The translations under genes were made by a program, and so were the position numbers. The notes below the pieces were generated by a model. It was not told the origin of the DNA and ran no database searches. It was given only the letters and a program-made list of their open reading frames with translations. Positions 25,327 to 33,176 of a stretch of 64,000 bases of DNA are shown here, in pieces; position 1 is the stretch's first letter; each line of letters starts with the position of its first letter. This stretch comes from Deltaproteobacteria bacterium (lineage in GTDB: Bacteria > Myxococcota_A > Polyangia > Polyangiales > JADJMO01), in NCBI GenBank assembly GCA_016182965.1, contig JACPFM010000001.1, positions 34,515 to 98,514 on the forward strand, in the 5' to 3' direction.

Positions 25327-25353
25327 TTTCGGTGCCCCGGGATTCATCCCGGG
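25327..25353. repeat. REP-family hairpin overlapping the phosphoesterase stop codon
   Basis: CCCCGGG-ATTCAT-CCCGGGG preceded by TTCGGTG. It matches the REP copy at 61055-61085 (GTCGGTG plus CCCCGGGCT..AGCCCGGGG). The TGA stop of the leftward metallophosphoesterase gene (25344-25346) lies in its loop and arm. Confidence 0.75.
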
Positions 25354-26861
25354 GGATTCAGGGACACGCCCCAGCGCCGGAGCATCCGGCGACGCCAGGC
25401 GACGAGCCCGAACGCGAGCGCGCCTGCGAGCAGCGATGCGCCGCGGCGCGGATCGCCTGCGCCTGCCGTGCGACAGCCGCACCCACCCTGATCGGCGGTG
25501 TCGTCGTTCGCCGGGAGCGGCGCGCCGGTGTCGGCGGAGGGATCGGCGTCGGTCGCCGCGTCTTCGGGGCCGGCGTCGGCGCCTGCGTCGGTCGGCTCCA
25601 CCGGATCACCGGGCAACGGGCTGCACGGGCCGTCGGAGAAGCGCGCGACGATCTGGTGCGTGTTCGACGCGCCGTCGGCCTCGACGCGCACGCTGACGTT
25701 CTCGGAGCCGGCGCGGAGCGACGTGGTGTCGACCTCGGCCTGCCAGACCGGATACTTGAAATCGAAGCTGCCCTTGGCCGGCTTCATGATCACCTCGGGC
25801 AGGCCGGCGACCTTGAGGGCGACCTTGGTCGGCGGGGTGAACGAGAAGCTGAGGGCGCGGAACGGGTTGTTCTTCCGGTCCTTGCAGACCGAGTACACGT
25901 ACGGGTTGGTGCCGACGTCCCGGAGGCGCTCCGACGGGGGCGTCGTGAGGATGGCGAACGGCCACGCGGAGTCGGTGCCGGTCGCGCGGTAGACGAACGC
26001 GTCGTGATCGACCACGCCGATGGCGATGTTCTTGCTGTTGTCCTTGCCGAGCGAGGCGACCTCGTTGACCACGATGCTGTCGGAGTCGATGTACTCCTTG
26101 TAATCGTGTATGTCGCCGTGCAGGTAGAACGCCTTGTGCACCTTGAGCAGGGCGCGCACCTGATCGGCCTTGCCGGTGGGCTCGCTGCCGTTGCCGTCGA
26201 GGGCGTGGTGGGCGGCGACGAACACCAACTTCGCCGACGCGTTCTTCTCGAGCCAGGTGCCGAGCTCGGCGATCTCGGAGTCGAGGAAGCTCGGGCAGCA
26301 GTTCGACAGCGGCTTGAAGTAGTTGTTCGTGCTGTTCATCCCGAAGAAGCCGTAGTCGCCGGTCGTCGTCGAGACGCGGAACTCGTGCCAGGTCTTCTTC
26401 GTGGCTGCGCCCCACAGCGAGTACTTGAGGTAGAAGGTCGCGCCCTCGTCGGCGTAGACGTCGTGGTTGCCCGGGAGGTCGTAGTAGAAGCCGAGCTTCA
26501 TGCCGGCGGCCTCGTAGATCGCCTTGTAGGGCTCCCACTGGCTCGCCGACTGCCCGGACGTGGGAATGCCCGTGCCGCCCACGCCGATCTTCCCCGAGCC
26601 ATCGTTCAAGTCGCCGGTGTTCCACACGAACGACGGCTTGACGATCATCACCGCCTGGTTGAGGGCGAACTGGAGGTGCTCCTTCGCCTTGGGGCCCTCG
26701 ATGAAGCTCGCTCCGATGTGCGAGTCGGAGATGTGCATGAACCAGAAGATCCCGTCGGCGTCGCGCGCGTGACGCGCGCCCTCGGGGTTCGCCGCTGCGG
26801 CGGGCGCGCTTCCGAGCACGAGGACCGAGCCGAGGAGGAACGAGGGCAGGCGACGACGCAT
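25344..26861 (-). CDS. Secreted metallophosphoesterase with MYXO-CTERM-like anchor
   Basis: 505 residues. Signal peptide ending APAAAANPEGA. Calcineurin-like phosphoesterase motifs appear in order: HISDSHIG, NTGDLND, LPGNHDVYADEG, AAHHALDG and YLHGDIHDY. The arrangement with a C-terminal beta-sandwich (from about residue 330) resembles TMEM62-like metallophosphoesterases. An Asp/Ala/Pro linker leads to GGCGCRTAGAGDPRRGASLLAGALAFGLVAWRRRMLRRWG: a Cys-rich motif, membrane helix and Arg cluster, the tripartite MYXO-CTERM sorting signal, so the protein is probably surface-sorted. TAGAGT lies 6 nt before the ATG. Substrate unknown. Confidence 0.9.
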   Translation of the reverse strand: MRRRLPSFLLGSVLVLGSAPAAAANPEGARHARDADGIFWFMHISDSHIGASFIEGPKAKEHLQFALNQAVMIVKPSFVWNTGDLNDGSGKIGVGGTGIPTSGQSASQWEPYKAIYEAAGMKLGFYYDLPGNHDVYADEGATFYLKYSLWGAATKKTWHEFRVSTTTGDYGFFGMNSTNNYFKPLSNCCPSFLDSEIAELGTWLEKNASAKLVFVAAHHALDGNGSEPTGKADQVRALLKVHKAFYLHGDIHDYKEYIDSDSIVVNEVASLGKDNSKNIAIGVVDHDAFVYRATGTDSAWPFAILTTPPSERLRDVGTNPYVYSVCKDRKNNPFRALSFSFTPPTKVALKVAGLPEVIMKPAKGSFDFKYPVWQAEVDTTSLRAGSENVSVRVEADGASNTHQIVARFSDGPCSPLPGDPVEPTDAGADAGPEDAATDADPSADTGAPLPANDDTADQGGCGCRTAGAGDPRRGASLLAGALAFGLVAWRRRMLRRWGVSLNPPG

Positions 26862-26867
26862 GGCGTC

Positions 26868-26873
26868 ACTCTA
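26868..26873 (-). promoter_or_regulatory. -10 box (TAGAGT) for the metallophosphoesterase gene
   Basis: TAGAGT on the minus strand ends six bases before the ATG at 26861. Confidence 0.5.
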
Positions 26874-26914
26874 CGCGCCGGTCGCGGAGCGACCACGCAT
26901 GCACCTGCGCAATG

Positions 26915-27679
26915 TCAGCCCGCCTCGCGCACCACCGGCAGGATCCGCGCCGGATCGTCGGTCATGATGCCGTCGGCTCCCAGCTGCACGAGGCGCCGCG
27001 CCTCGTCAGGCTCGTCGATCACCCAGTAGTCGACCCTCAGCCCGAGCGCTCTCGCCTTCTCGAGGAACCACGGGGTGTCGAAGCGCAAAGGTCCCATGCG
27101 CGGCGGCACCTGCGCGCGCTGCCCACCGAGCGGGAAGCGGCGCAGCACCGCGAGCGGCTGCACCAGGAGCCAGATCACCTCGTCGCGCGAGAGGCCCGTC
27201 TCGCCGCGCCACCCGCTCGCGCGGATGCGCCGGAGGTTGGCGAGCGAGAAGCTCGCGAAGCACACCCGCTCCTCGGCGCCGGCGGCGCGGACCGTCTCGA
27301 CCAGCCGATCGACGTCGCGCGGGGCGCGCGCCTTCGCATCGATGTTGAAGCGTGCGCGGGGGAGCTCGTGGAGGAGCTCCTCCAGGGTGGGCACGCGGTG
27401 ACCTCGGCCGACGAACGCCCGGAACCCCGTGCGATCGCGGTGCGACCACCCGACGTCCCACGCATGCACCTCGGCGAGCGTGCAGTCGCGGATCGCCCGG
27501 CGATCGCCGGCGGTGCGCGCGCCGGTCGGATCGTGCGCGATGACCGCGACGCCGTCGCGGGTGACGTGGGCGTCGGTCTCGAGCACGTCGACGCCGAGCT
27601 CCGCGGCGCGGCGGAACGCGGCGAGCGTGTTCTCGGGGAACTCCGCGGACGCGCCGCGATGCGCGTAGACGAGCGTCAT
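26915..27679 (-). CDS. Glycerophosphodiester phosphodiesterase
   Basis: 254 residues, cytosolic. Family motifs: AHRGASAEFPENTLAAFRRAAELGVDVLETDAHVTRDGVAVIAHDPTGARTAGD (catalytic His pair and metal Glu/Asp), VPTLEELLHELPRARFNIDAKA (metal ligand), SFSLANLRRIR, and the closing VDYWVIDEPDEARRLVQLGADGIMTDDPARI. This is the UgpQ/GlpQ TIM-barrel class, which hydrolyses deacylated phospholipids to glycerol-3-phosphate and alcohol. No glycerol-phosphate transporter is adjacent. It starts 12 bp after the presenilin-like gene's stop, so co-transcription is possible, although TAGGCT 9 nt before its ATG could be its own promoter. Confidence 0.92.
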   Translation of the reverse strand: MTLVYAHRGASAEFPENTLAAFRRAAELGVDVLETDAHVTRDGVAVIAHDPTGARTAGDRRAIRDCTLAEVHAWDVGWSHRDRTGFRAFVGRGHRVPTLEELLHELPRARFNIDAKARAPRDVDRLVETVRAAGAEERVCFASFSLANLRRIRASGWRGETGLSRDEVIWLLVQPLAVLRRFPLGGQRAQVPPRMGPLRFDTPWFLEKARALGLRVDYWVIDEPDEARRLVQLGADGIMTDDPARILPVVREAG

Positions 27680-27691
27680 GGCGGAGCGAGC

Positions 27692-28510
27692 CTACGACGT
27701 TCCGCGCACCGCGCCGAGCACCGCGACGGCTGCGGCGACGATCGAGACGCCGATCGCAATGGTCGCCACCGGGCGGTCCTTGGGACGCAGCCGACGCGCC
27801 TCCGGCACGAACGCGATGACCAGCGCGCCGATGGCCGGCAGCGCCGGGATGGGGCGCCGCGAGACCGCCGCGGCGAGGCCGGCGATCAGCACGCCGAACC
27901 ACGAGAGCCATCCGAGCTTGTTGCGCGACAGGCCGTGGGCGCGCGCGGCCGCGAGGAGCAGCGCGACGAACACCAGATCGCCGACGCCGAGCGCGGGCGC
28001 GACGATGCGCGTGCCGGCGACAGGGAAGTGGATCGCGAGGATGGCGAGGGCGCGCTCGCTCTCGGCGATCGCGTGCGACGGTCCCCACGACGAGGCCACC
28101 GACACCACGTCGGCCGACGCCGCGACCGCCGCTGCCGGCAGGAGGTGCCCGGGGTGCTCGATCCGCGATCCGACCGCGCCCCCGATGGCCCACGCGATGC
28201 CGATGAGACAGGCGTCGACCACCGGCGCGACCCACGGGCTGCGTGCGCGAGCGACCCCGACGATCGCGAGGAGCGCGGCGCAGCTCACCGCGACCAGCGC
28301 GGTCGCGCGGCCGGAGAGGGGCGCGCGGGTGCCGATGACCACGCCGATGATCCCCACCGACGCCGCGCCGACGAACGTGAGCGCCTCTGCCACCGCAATC
28401 GACACCGGCACCCACGGCGCGCCGAGTAACGCGAATGTGACGAGCGCCGCCGGGGCGGCGACTCCGAGCGCCGCTTTCGCCGCCTGTGCCATACTCGACG
28501 AGTCGGTCAT
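27692..28510 (-). CDS. Presenilin/signal-peptide-peptidase-like GxGD membrane protein
   Basis: 272 residues with about eight or nine hydrophobic segments and little loop. Three hallmarks of GxGD intramembrane aspartyl proteases appear in the right order: an Asp in a membrane helix (AASADVVSVASSWGPSH, D134, followed by a D..SV pattern as in archaeal presenilin homologues), GVGD within PALGVGDLVFVALLL (D178), and PAL (222-224) in RPIPALPAIGALVIAF. Presenilins and signal peptide peptidases use exactly two membrane Asp plus PAL. I infer a membrane protease; no annotated bacterial family comes to mind. ATG at 28510 or 28492 are both possible starts. Divergent from a VWA lipoprotein. Confidence 0.6.
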   Translation of the reverse strand: MTDSSSMAQAAKAALGVAAPAALVTFALLGAPWVPVSIAVAEALTFVGAASVGIIGVVIGTRAPLSGRATALVAVSCAALLAIVGVARARSPWVAPVVDACLIGIAWAIGGAVGSRIEHPGHLLPAAAVAASADVVSVASSWGPSHAIAESERALAILAIHFPVAGTRIVAPALGVGDLVFVALLLAAARAHGLSRNKLGWLSWFGVLIAGLAAAVSRRPIPALPAIGALVIAFVPEARRLRPKDRPVATIAIGVSIVAAAVAVLGAVRGTS

Positions 28511-28540
28511 CTCGCGTTCGCCCGAGACGGAGGGGTGCGC

Positions 28541-29743
28541 ATGAAGGGTCGCGTCCTGCAGGGGCTCCCACGGGCATCGCCCGCGGTTCGATGGTTGGCT
28601 TCGATGTTCGCAGTGGCGATCGGCTTCGTCGCCTGCGGAGGCGAAGGCGGCGGCGGCGACGACCCGGCGTTCGACGCGGCCTCCGATCCCGACGCGGCCC
28701 TCGACGGCAGCGACGAGAGCGGGTTCAACGTCGGCTGCAAGCCCGCGTGCGCCGACACGCAGTTCTGCAGCGTGACCAACGCCTGCATCGACAAGGGCAC
28801 CTGCGCCGCCGACGGCGACTGCACCTCGGGCATGAAGTGCGACGCGACGAAGAAATGCATCCCCGGCGGCGACTGCGGATCGCAGAAGGCCGTCGCGACC
28901 GCGGTGCCGCCCAACATGCTCATCACGCTCGATCGCTCCTGCTCGATGCGGAGCGCCGTCGGAACGTCGAACAAGTGGGCGGTCGCGGTCAAGGCCCTCA
29001 ACGGGATGATGACGAAGTACGGCGGGAAGATCCGCTTCGGCATCACCTTGTTCCCCGACATCGTCGGCGCCAACTGCACCCAGGGCGCGATCCCCTTCGA
29101 GCCTTCGGCGGGCAACGAGGCGAAGATCCAGACGCTCCTCACCAACGCGCTCAAGACGACCGATCCGCTCTACCCCGACGGGCCCTGCGTCACGAACATC
29201 GACACCGCCGTCCAGCAGGCGTCCGGCTCCACGGCGCTGAAGGACAAGACACGCGGCAACTACGTGCTGCTGGTCAGCGACGGCGCGCAGGCGGGCTGCA
29301 ACGCGGCGGGGGGCGATCCGGGTACCGAGAAGATGATCGGCGATCTGTTCGCCGCCGGGATCAAGACGGCGGTCATCGGCTTCGGCGCCGGCGTCGACGG
29401 CGCGCAGCTCGACAAGTTCGCCGTCGCCGGCGGCATGCCCTCGGCCGTGGGCACCAAGTATTACAAGGCCGAAGACGCCGCCACGCTCGACGCCGCGCTC
29501 GCCGCGATCGCCGGCGCGGCGCTCGGCTGCACCTACACGCTCGACAAGACGCCGGCCGATCCGACCAAGATCTTCGTGTTCTTCGACGGCACCAAAGAGA
29601 TCGCCGCCGACGGCACCAACGGCTGGACGTACGATCCGGCCACCAACACCGTCACCTTCCACGGCACCTCGTGCGCCGACCTCAAGGGCGAGAAGGTGAA
29701 GTCCGTCGACATCGTGCTCGGCTGCAAGAGCACGCCCGCGTGA
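28541..29743 (+). CDS. VWA-domain lipoprotein
   Basis: 400 residues. Signal peptide with lipobox FVACGG, a Gly/Asp linker, then a small Cys-rich segment (GCKPACADTQFCSVTNACIDKGTCAADGDCTSGMKCD). The von Willebrand factor A domain spans about 125-330: PPNMLITLDRSCSMRS carries the MIDAS DxSxS, and YVLLVSDGAQAGC the later MIDAS Asp. The C-terminal part (CTYTLDKTPADPTKIFVFFDGTKEIAADGTNGWTYD) is a beta domain seen in myxococcal adventurous-gliding and surface VWA proteins. GGAGGGG lies 6 nt before the ATG at 28541; a GTG two codons earlier is possible. Likely metal-dependent adhesion at the cell surface. Confidence 0.87.
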   Translation: MKGRVLQGLPRASPAVRWLASMFAVAIGFVACGGEGGGGDDPAFDAASDPDAALDGSDESGFNVGCKPACADTQFCSVTNACIDKGTCAADGDCTSGMKCDATKKCIPGGDCGSQKAVATAVPPNMLITLDRSCSMRSAVGTSNKWAVAVKALNGMMTKYGGKIRFGITLFPDIVGANCTQGAIPFEPSAGNEAKIQTLLTNALKTTDPLYPDGPCVTNIDTAVQQASGSTALKDKTRGNYVLLVSDGAQAGCNAAGGDPGTEKMIGDLFAAGIKTAVIGFGAGVDGAQLDKFAVAGGMPSAVGTKYYKAEDAATLDAALAAIAGAALGCTYTLDKTPADPTKIFVFFDGTKEIAADGTNGWTYDPATNTVTFHGTSCADLKGEKVKSVDIVLGCKSTPA

Positions 29744-29756
29744 TTGCTCACGGTCA

Positions 29757-29781
29757 GGGGGAGCGCCTCTGCCGCTCCCCC
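29757..29781 (+). terminator. Strong GC hairpin after the VWA gene
   Basis: GGGGGAGCG (29757-29765) pairs with CGCTCCCCC (29773-29781) around a 7-nt loop, 14 bp after the stop codon. No T-run follows. Confidence 0.6.
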
Positions 29782-29973
29782 CGGTCGGAGGCGCGCGCAC
29801 GGCGCGCGACACCCCCCACCAGCGACTCGCATCGGTCAGCGCTTCGCCTCTCGGCTCCGCGCCGCCTCGCTCGTGTCGGGTGGGCCTTGCGGCCCCCCGA
29901 TCCCCCCGGCGGAAGACCGATGCCGCGTCAACGCGCGGGCGAGGGCCGGCGGGGCCGTGTGTCCGCGCGAGCC
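29782..29973. other. Convergent spacer
   Basis: About 190 bp between the VWA terminator and the hydrolase stop. It is GC-rich with several short GCGCGC and GGCGGGG runs. I see no gene or clear repeat. Confidence 0.5.
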
Positions 29974-31020
29974 TCAGCAGGGAACGCTGCCGCCGCCGGT
30001 CTTCTGCGGCAGCGCGCGCATCTTCCGCACGATGTCGGGGATGGCGATCGGGAAGGTCATGTGCCCGCCGGGGATCCAGAGGATCGGCGGCTCGCTCCAC
30101 CGGCGCCACTGCTGCTCGACGAGCTCGGCCTTCAGGTAGCCGTCCTCGCGCGCGGCGACCCACAGCTGCTTCTCGCGCGCGAGGATCGGCGCCGCGGTGC
30201 TCAACGCGACGCGGGTGAAGATCTCGCGGCGGTGCGGGGCGTCGATGCCGAACCGCGCGAGGTCCTCCTTCATGCGCCAGAGGATCGGCGCCTCCTCGAT
30301 CGCGTCGGTCAGCTCGAGGTGCGCGATCATCGGCACGACGTAGTCGGGCAGCGGAGCGACGCACGCCGTGAGCATGGTGATGCAGCCGCCGAGCGAGAGG
30401 CCGGTGATGCCGACCTCGTCGTACCCGAAGTCGCGGAACCAGCCCATGATCGAGCGGACGTCCATCACCGCCTGGCGCACCGACTCGAGCGAGCGCACCA
30501 GATCGGCCGTCCAGAACCACTCGCCGTGGAACAGCTGCCCGGCGGGGCTGCGCCGCCCGTGGAAGGGCAGCTGCACGTGCGCGACGTCGACGCCGAGCTC
30601 GCGGTACCACATCGGCATGAGGGTCGCTTCCTCGACCCAGGATCCGGGCTCCAGCCACCCGTGCACGTAGAGGAGCAGCGAGCGCCGTCGCCGCGAGCGC
30701 TCGTGCACCCACCGCGCGTAGGCCGTGAGGTTCGATGCGTAGGGGCCGCGGTGCCGGCGCTTGTAGGCGTCGGAGAGCGGCTCGTGCAAGCTGCGCCAGG
30801 CGATCGTCTCGGTCACCATCGACCCGAGCTGGAGGCGCGGCTTGACGCGCTTGACGTCGGGCAGGCGCGGCGGCGGCGGCAGCAGCTCGTCGACCGGCAG
30901 CCCGAAATACGGCGTGAGCTCGTGGCTCGTGTCGTTGTTCGTCTTGCGCAGGTGCAGCACGCGCGAGAGCTTGCCGACCACGGCGTCGACGGTTTCGCCG
31001 TAACCCATCGCGCCGATCAT
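29974..31020 (-). CDS. ABHD18-like alpha/beta hydrolase
   Basis: 348 residues, no signal peptide. Key features are SLLLYVHGWLEPGSWVEEATLMPMWYRELGVDVAHVQLPFHGRRSP (oxyanion-side loop), VGITGLSLGGCITMLTAC with the nucleophile Ser in GLSLGG, and LWIPGGHMTFPIA with the catalytic His near the end. The spacing and the lid with FHGEWFWTADLVRSLES match the ABHD18 (DUF2048) family, of unknown or lipid-related function. It follows bestrophin by 18 bp on the same strand, so the two are probably one operon. The first eight residues after MIGAMGYGE could be trimmed to the second Met. Confidence 0.82.
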   Translation of the reverse strand: MIGAMGYGETVDAVVGKLSRVLHLRKTNNDTSHELTPYFGLPVDELLPPPPRLPDVKRVKPRLQLGSMVTETIAWRSLHEPLSDAYKRRHRGPYASNLTAYARWVHERSRRRRSLLLYVHGWLEPGSWVEEATLMPMWYRELGVDVAHVQLPFHGRRSPAGQLFHGEWFWTADLVRSLESVRQAVMDVRSIMGWFRDFGYDEVGITGLSLGGCITMLTACVAPLPDYVVPMIAHLELTDAIEEAPILWRMKEDLARFGIDAPHRREIFTRVALSTAAPILAREKQLWVAAREDGYLKAELVEQQWRRWSEPPILWIPGGHMTFPIAIPDIVRKMRALPQKTGGGSVPC

Positions 31021-31038
31021 CGCACGATCGGTCGCGCT

Positions 31039-32001
31039 TCACAGCAGGTGATCGCCCACCGGCTCCACCGCCGGCGGCGCCGGCTCGCCGATGCGCACGC
31101 GCAGGTCGCCCTCGATCGTCGTGGAGAGGGAGAGCAGCGGCAGATCGTTGAGGTCGGTGCCGAACGGGTCCTCGATCTCGTCGCCGATGGCGTCGAGGCC
31201 GAAGAACGCATAGCTCACGAACAGCACCACCAGCGGCGTGGCGAGCTTGACCGTCTCGTACAGCCCGAACGGCAGGAGGAGGCAGTACACCGCGACGATG
31301 CGGTGGATGAGCACGGTGTACGAGAACGGGATCGGCGTGTTGCGGATGCGCTCGCAGCCGCCCTGGATGTTGGTCAGCTCGCCGAGCGACGCGTCGACGC
31401 GCATCACGTGCAGAGGATCGATCCACCCGCGGCGCCAGGCGGCCTGCACCCGCTCGGCCAGGCGCGCGAGGATCGCGTCGGGCACGTTGCGATCGGCGCG
31501 CAGGAGCTCGACCTCGTCTTGGGGCAGGTGCTGCGCGAGCTTCTCGAACGGCGGCTCGCCGCGGAGGTGCATCCGGAGCGCGTGCGCGAAGGCGATCGTC
31601 CGGTGGATCATGTCGCGCTGCGCCTCGCGGATGCGCGCGAGCTCCTCGCGATCGGCGTCGCTCTGCGTGGGCGACAGGCGCGGCACGTGGAGGAACAACA
31701 GGAGCTGCCGCGCGAGGATGCGGCTGGTGTTCACCAGCTGGCCCCACAGCTTGCGACCCTCCCAGAAGCGGTCGTAGCTCGTGTTGTTGCGGAAGCCGAG
31801 GAAGATGCCGAGCGCGAGGCCGATGAGGGTGAAGGGCGTCGGCGTCAGCGAGAGGCGCAGCTGCGGGTAGTTCTCTTCGAGCAGGGTCAACAGGAAGGCG
31901 ATCACCGTGGTGACCACCACCCGCCGCCAGATGCGCGGCAGCACGCTGCCGCGGACGCGGAAGAGCAGCCGGAGGTAGCCGAGCTTGTCCTCGACGATCA
32001 T
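31039..32001 (-). CDS. Bestrophin-family ion channel
   Basis: 320 residues with the bestrophin/RFP-TM/YneE layout. MIVEDKLGYLRLLFRVRGSVLPRIWRRV precedes the first membrane helix; then TPFTLIGLALGIFLGFRNNTSYDRFWEGRKLWGQLVNTSR is the signature block with the FRNN-YDRFWEGR residues. Later come ELTNIQGGCERIRNTPIPFSYTVLIHRIVAVYCLLLPFGLYE and LVVLFVSYAFFGLDAIGDEIEDPFGTDLNDLPLLSL. Bacterial members form pentameric, often cation-selective channels. TATCAT lies 9 nt before the ATG. It heads the operon with the ABHD18-like hydrolase and is divergent from the next gene. Confidence 0.93.
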   Translation of the reverse strand: MIVEDKLGYLRLLFRVRGSVLPRIWRRVVVTTVIAFLLTLLEENYPQLRLSLTPTPFTLIGLALGIFLGFRNNTSYDRFWEGRKLWGQLVNTSRILARQLLLFLHVPRLSPTQSDADREELARIREAQRDMIHRTIAFAHALRMHLRGEPPFEKLAQHLPQDEVELLRADRNVPDAILARLAERVQAAWRRGWIDPLHVMRVDASLGELTNIQGGCERIRNTPIPFSYTVLIHRIVAVYCLLLPFGLYETVKLATPLVVLFVSYAFFGLDAIGDEIEDPFGTDLNDLPLLSLSTTIEGDLRVRIGEPAPPAVEPVGDHLL

Positions 32002-32027
32002 GCCGGCGCGATGATACGTCGGGAGTC

Positions 32028-33032
32028 GTGCGTCGCGCCTCGTTCGATCCCGCTCTCGATGTCGTCGTCCGCGCGCCGCGCGCGCTCCGCTACGCGGCCG
32101 GCGCCGACGCCTCGCTCGACCGTCCGGCGCACGTCCGGGCCGCGTCGGCGAGCGCCTGGGTCGGGCCGCGTCTCGCGATCGTGCAGGACGACGCGCATTT
32201 CCTCGCGCTCTTCGATCCGCGCGATCCGAGCGCGGAGGTGACGTCGTTCCCGCTCGCGGCAGGCGAGGGGGGCGCGCGGCAGTTCGACGATCTCCGCGGC
32301 AACAAGAGGCACAAGCTCGACCTCGAGGCCTGCGTGGTCGTGCCCGCACCCGCCGGCCCCGTCCTGCTCGCGTTCGGATCGGGCTCGACGGCGCGGCGCG
32401 AGCAGATCCTGGTCGCGCGCGGGCTCGCGACCGAAGCACCCGACGTGCGCCTCGTCGCCGCGCCGGAGCTCTACGCCGCGATGCGCGCGTGCACCGCGTT
32501 CGCCGGCAGCGAGCTGAACGTCGAAGGCGCCGCGCGCGTCGGCGATCGCGTGCGCCTCTTCAACCGGGGCAACGGCGCGCCGCGCGGCGAGCTCTCGCCC
32601 GTCGATGCGACATGTGACGTCGCGATCCACGCGCTGCTCGACCACCTCGACGGCCGCGCGCCGGCGCCGTCGCTGAACGACGTGACGCAGTACGATCTCG
32701 GCGCCATCGACGGCGTGCGGCTCGGCTTCACCGACGCGGTGGCCCTCGGCGAGCGTGTCTTCTACCTCGCCGCCGCCGAGGCCTCGCCCGACGCGTATCG
32801 CGACGGCCCGGTCAACGGCGTCGCCGTCGGCGTCATCGACGGAGATCGCGTGCGCCAGGCGCGCGTGCGCACCGACGACGGCCCGTTCCTCGGGAAGGCC
32901 GAGGGGCTCGCGTTCGATCCGGACGAACCGCGCAAGGGGTACCTGGTGATCGATCGCGACGCGCCGCTCGAGGCGGCCGAGATCTGGTCGTTCGAGCTGC
33001 TCGGTGATTGGGGTCTAGAGTCTAGAGTCTAG
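32028..33032 (+). CDS. DUF6929-like protein (putative beta-propeller)
   Basis: 334 residues starting at a GTG. Strand-rich repeats, including SASAWVGPRLAIVQDDAHFLALFDPRDP, LEACVVVPAPAGPVLLAFGSGSTARREQILV, LNVEGAARVGDRVRLFNRGNG and LGKAEGLAFDPDEPRKGYLVIDRDAP, look like a six-bladed propeller, similar to phytase-like/DUF6929 proteins (from memory). No signal peptide. The natural protein probably ended near SFELLGDW; the last six residues (GLESRV) and the stop codon are encoded by the TCTAGAG heptamer array, showing the repeat has moved into the gene's end. Divergent from bestrophin by 26 bp. Confidence 0.75.
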   Translation: MRRASFDPALDVVVRAPRALRYAAGADASLDRPAHVRAASASAWVGPRLAIVQDDAHFLALFDPRDPSAEVTSFPLAAGEGGARQFDDLRGNKRHKLDLEACVVVPAPAGPVLLAFGSGSTARREQILVARGLATEAPDVRLVAAPELYAAMRACTAFAGSELNVEGAARVGDRVRLFNRGNGAPRGELSPVDATCDVAIHALLDHLDGRAPAPSLNDVTQYDLGAIDGVRLGFTDAVALGERVFYLAAAEASPDAYRDGPVNGVAVGVIDGDRVRQARVRTDDGPFLGKAEGLAFDPDEPRKGYLVIDRDAPLEAAEIWSFELLGDWGLESRV

Positions 33033-33041
33033 AGTCCAGAG
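33014..33041 (+). repeat. 4 x 7-bp tandem repeat (TCTAGAG), left arm
   Basis: Three TCTAGAG copies and one TCCAGAG. It overlaps the last codons and the TAG stop of the propeller gene. The exact reverse complement array lies at 33119-33146. Confidence 0.97.
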
Positions 33042-33118
33042 TAAGCGGCCCGAGCTTCAGCTCGCGAGGGCTGCGGCGACTGCTGCGAGTCGCGGGCAGC
33101 GGAGCACGACCTCACGAA

Positions 33119-33146
33119 CTCTAGACTCTAGACTCTAGACTCTGGA
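33119..33146 (-). repeat. 4 x 7-bp tandem repeat (CTCTAGA), right arm
   Basis: Three CTCTAGA copies and one CTCTGGA. The variant unit complements the TCCAGAG variant on the left, so all four units pair. It ends 18 bp before the -10 box of the GST gene. Confidence 0.97.
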
Positions 33147-33163
33147 CCAACCAAACCTCGCGC

Positions 33164-33169
33164 TACATT
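33164..33169 (+). promoter_or_regulatory. -10 box (TACATT) for the GST gene
   Basis: TACATT ends seven bases before the ATG at 33177. Confidence 0.55.
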
Positions 33170-33176
33170 CCGCACG

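Larger units (their letters stand above)
24743..25343. other. Intergenic region, 600 bp, with repeats and candidate structured element
   Basis: No frame here has convincing coding character; the longest forward frames are Arg/Ser-rich and lack third-position bias. It holds the upstream region of the DUF4215 gene on the left, a structured element at 24942-25018, a palindromic GCCGGGCATGCTCGGC near 25114-25129, and two hairpins at 25302-25353. Confidence 0.65.

Noticed and set aside
27692..31747. A continuous minus-strand reading frame of more than 1300 codons across several genes
   Set aside because: It covers genes on both strands, is Arg/Ala/Pro-rich without domains except where it coincides with the presenilin-like gene, and arises because stop codons are rare in DNA this GC-rich.
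28486..32241. A plus-strand frame of ~1250 codons across the VWA, hydrolase and bestrophin loci
   Set aside because: Out of frame or antisense with well-supported genes and compositionally His/Arg-rich; a GC artefact.
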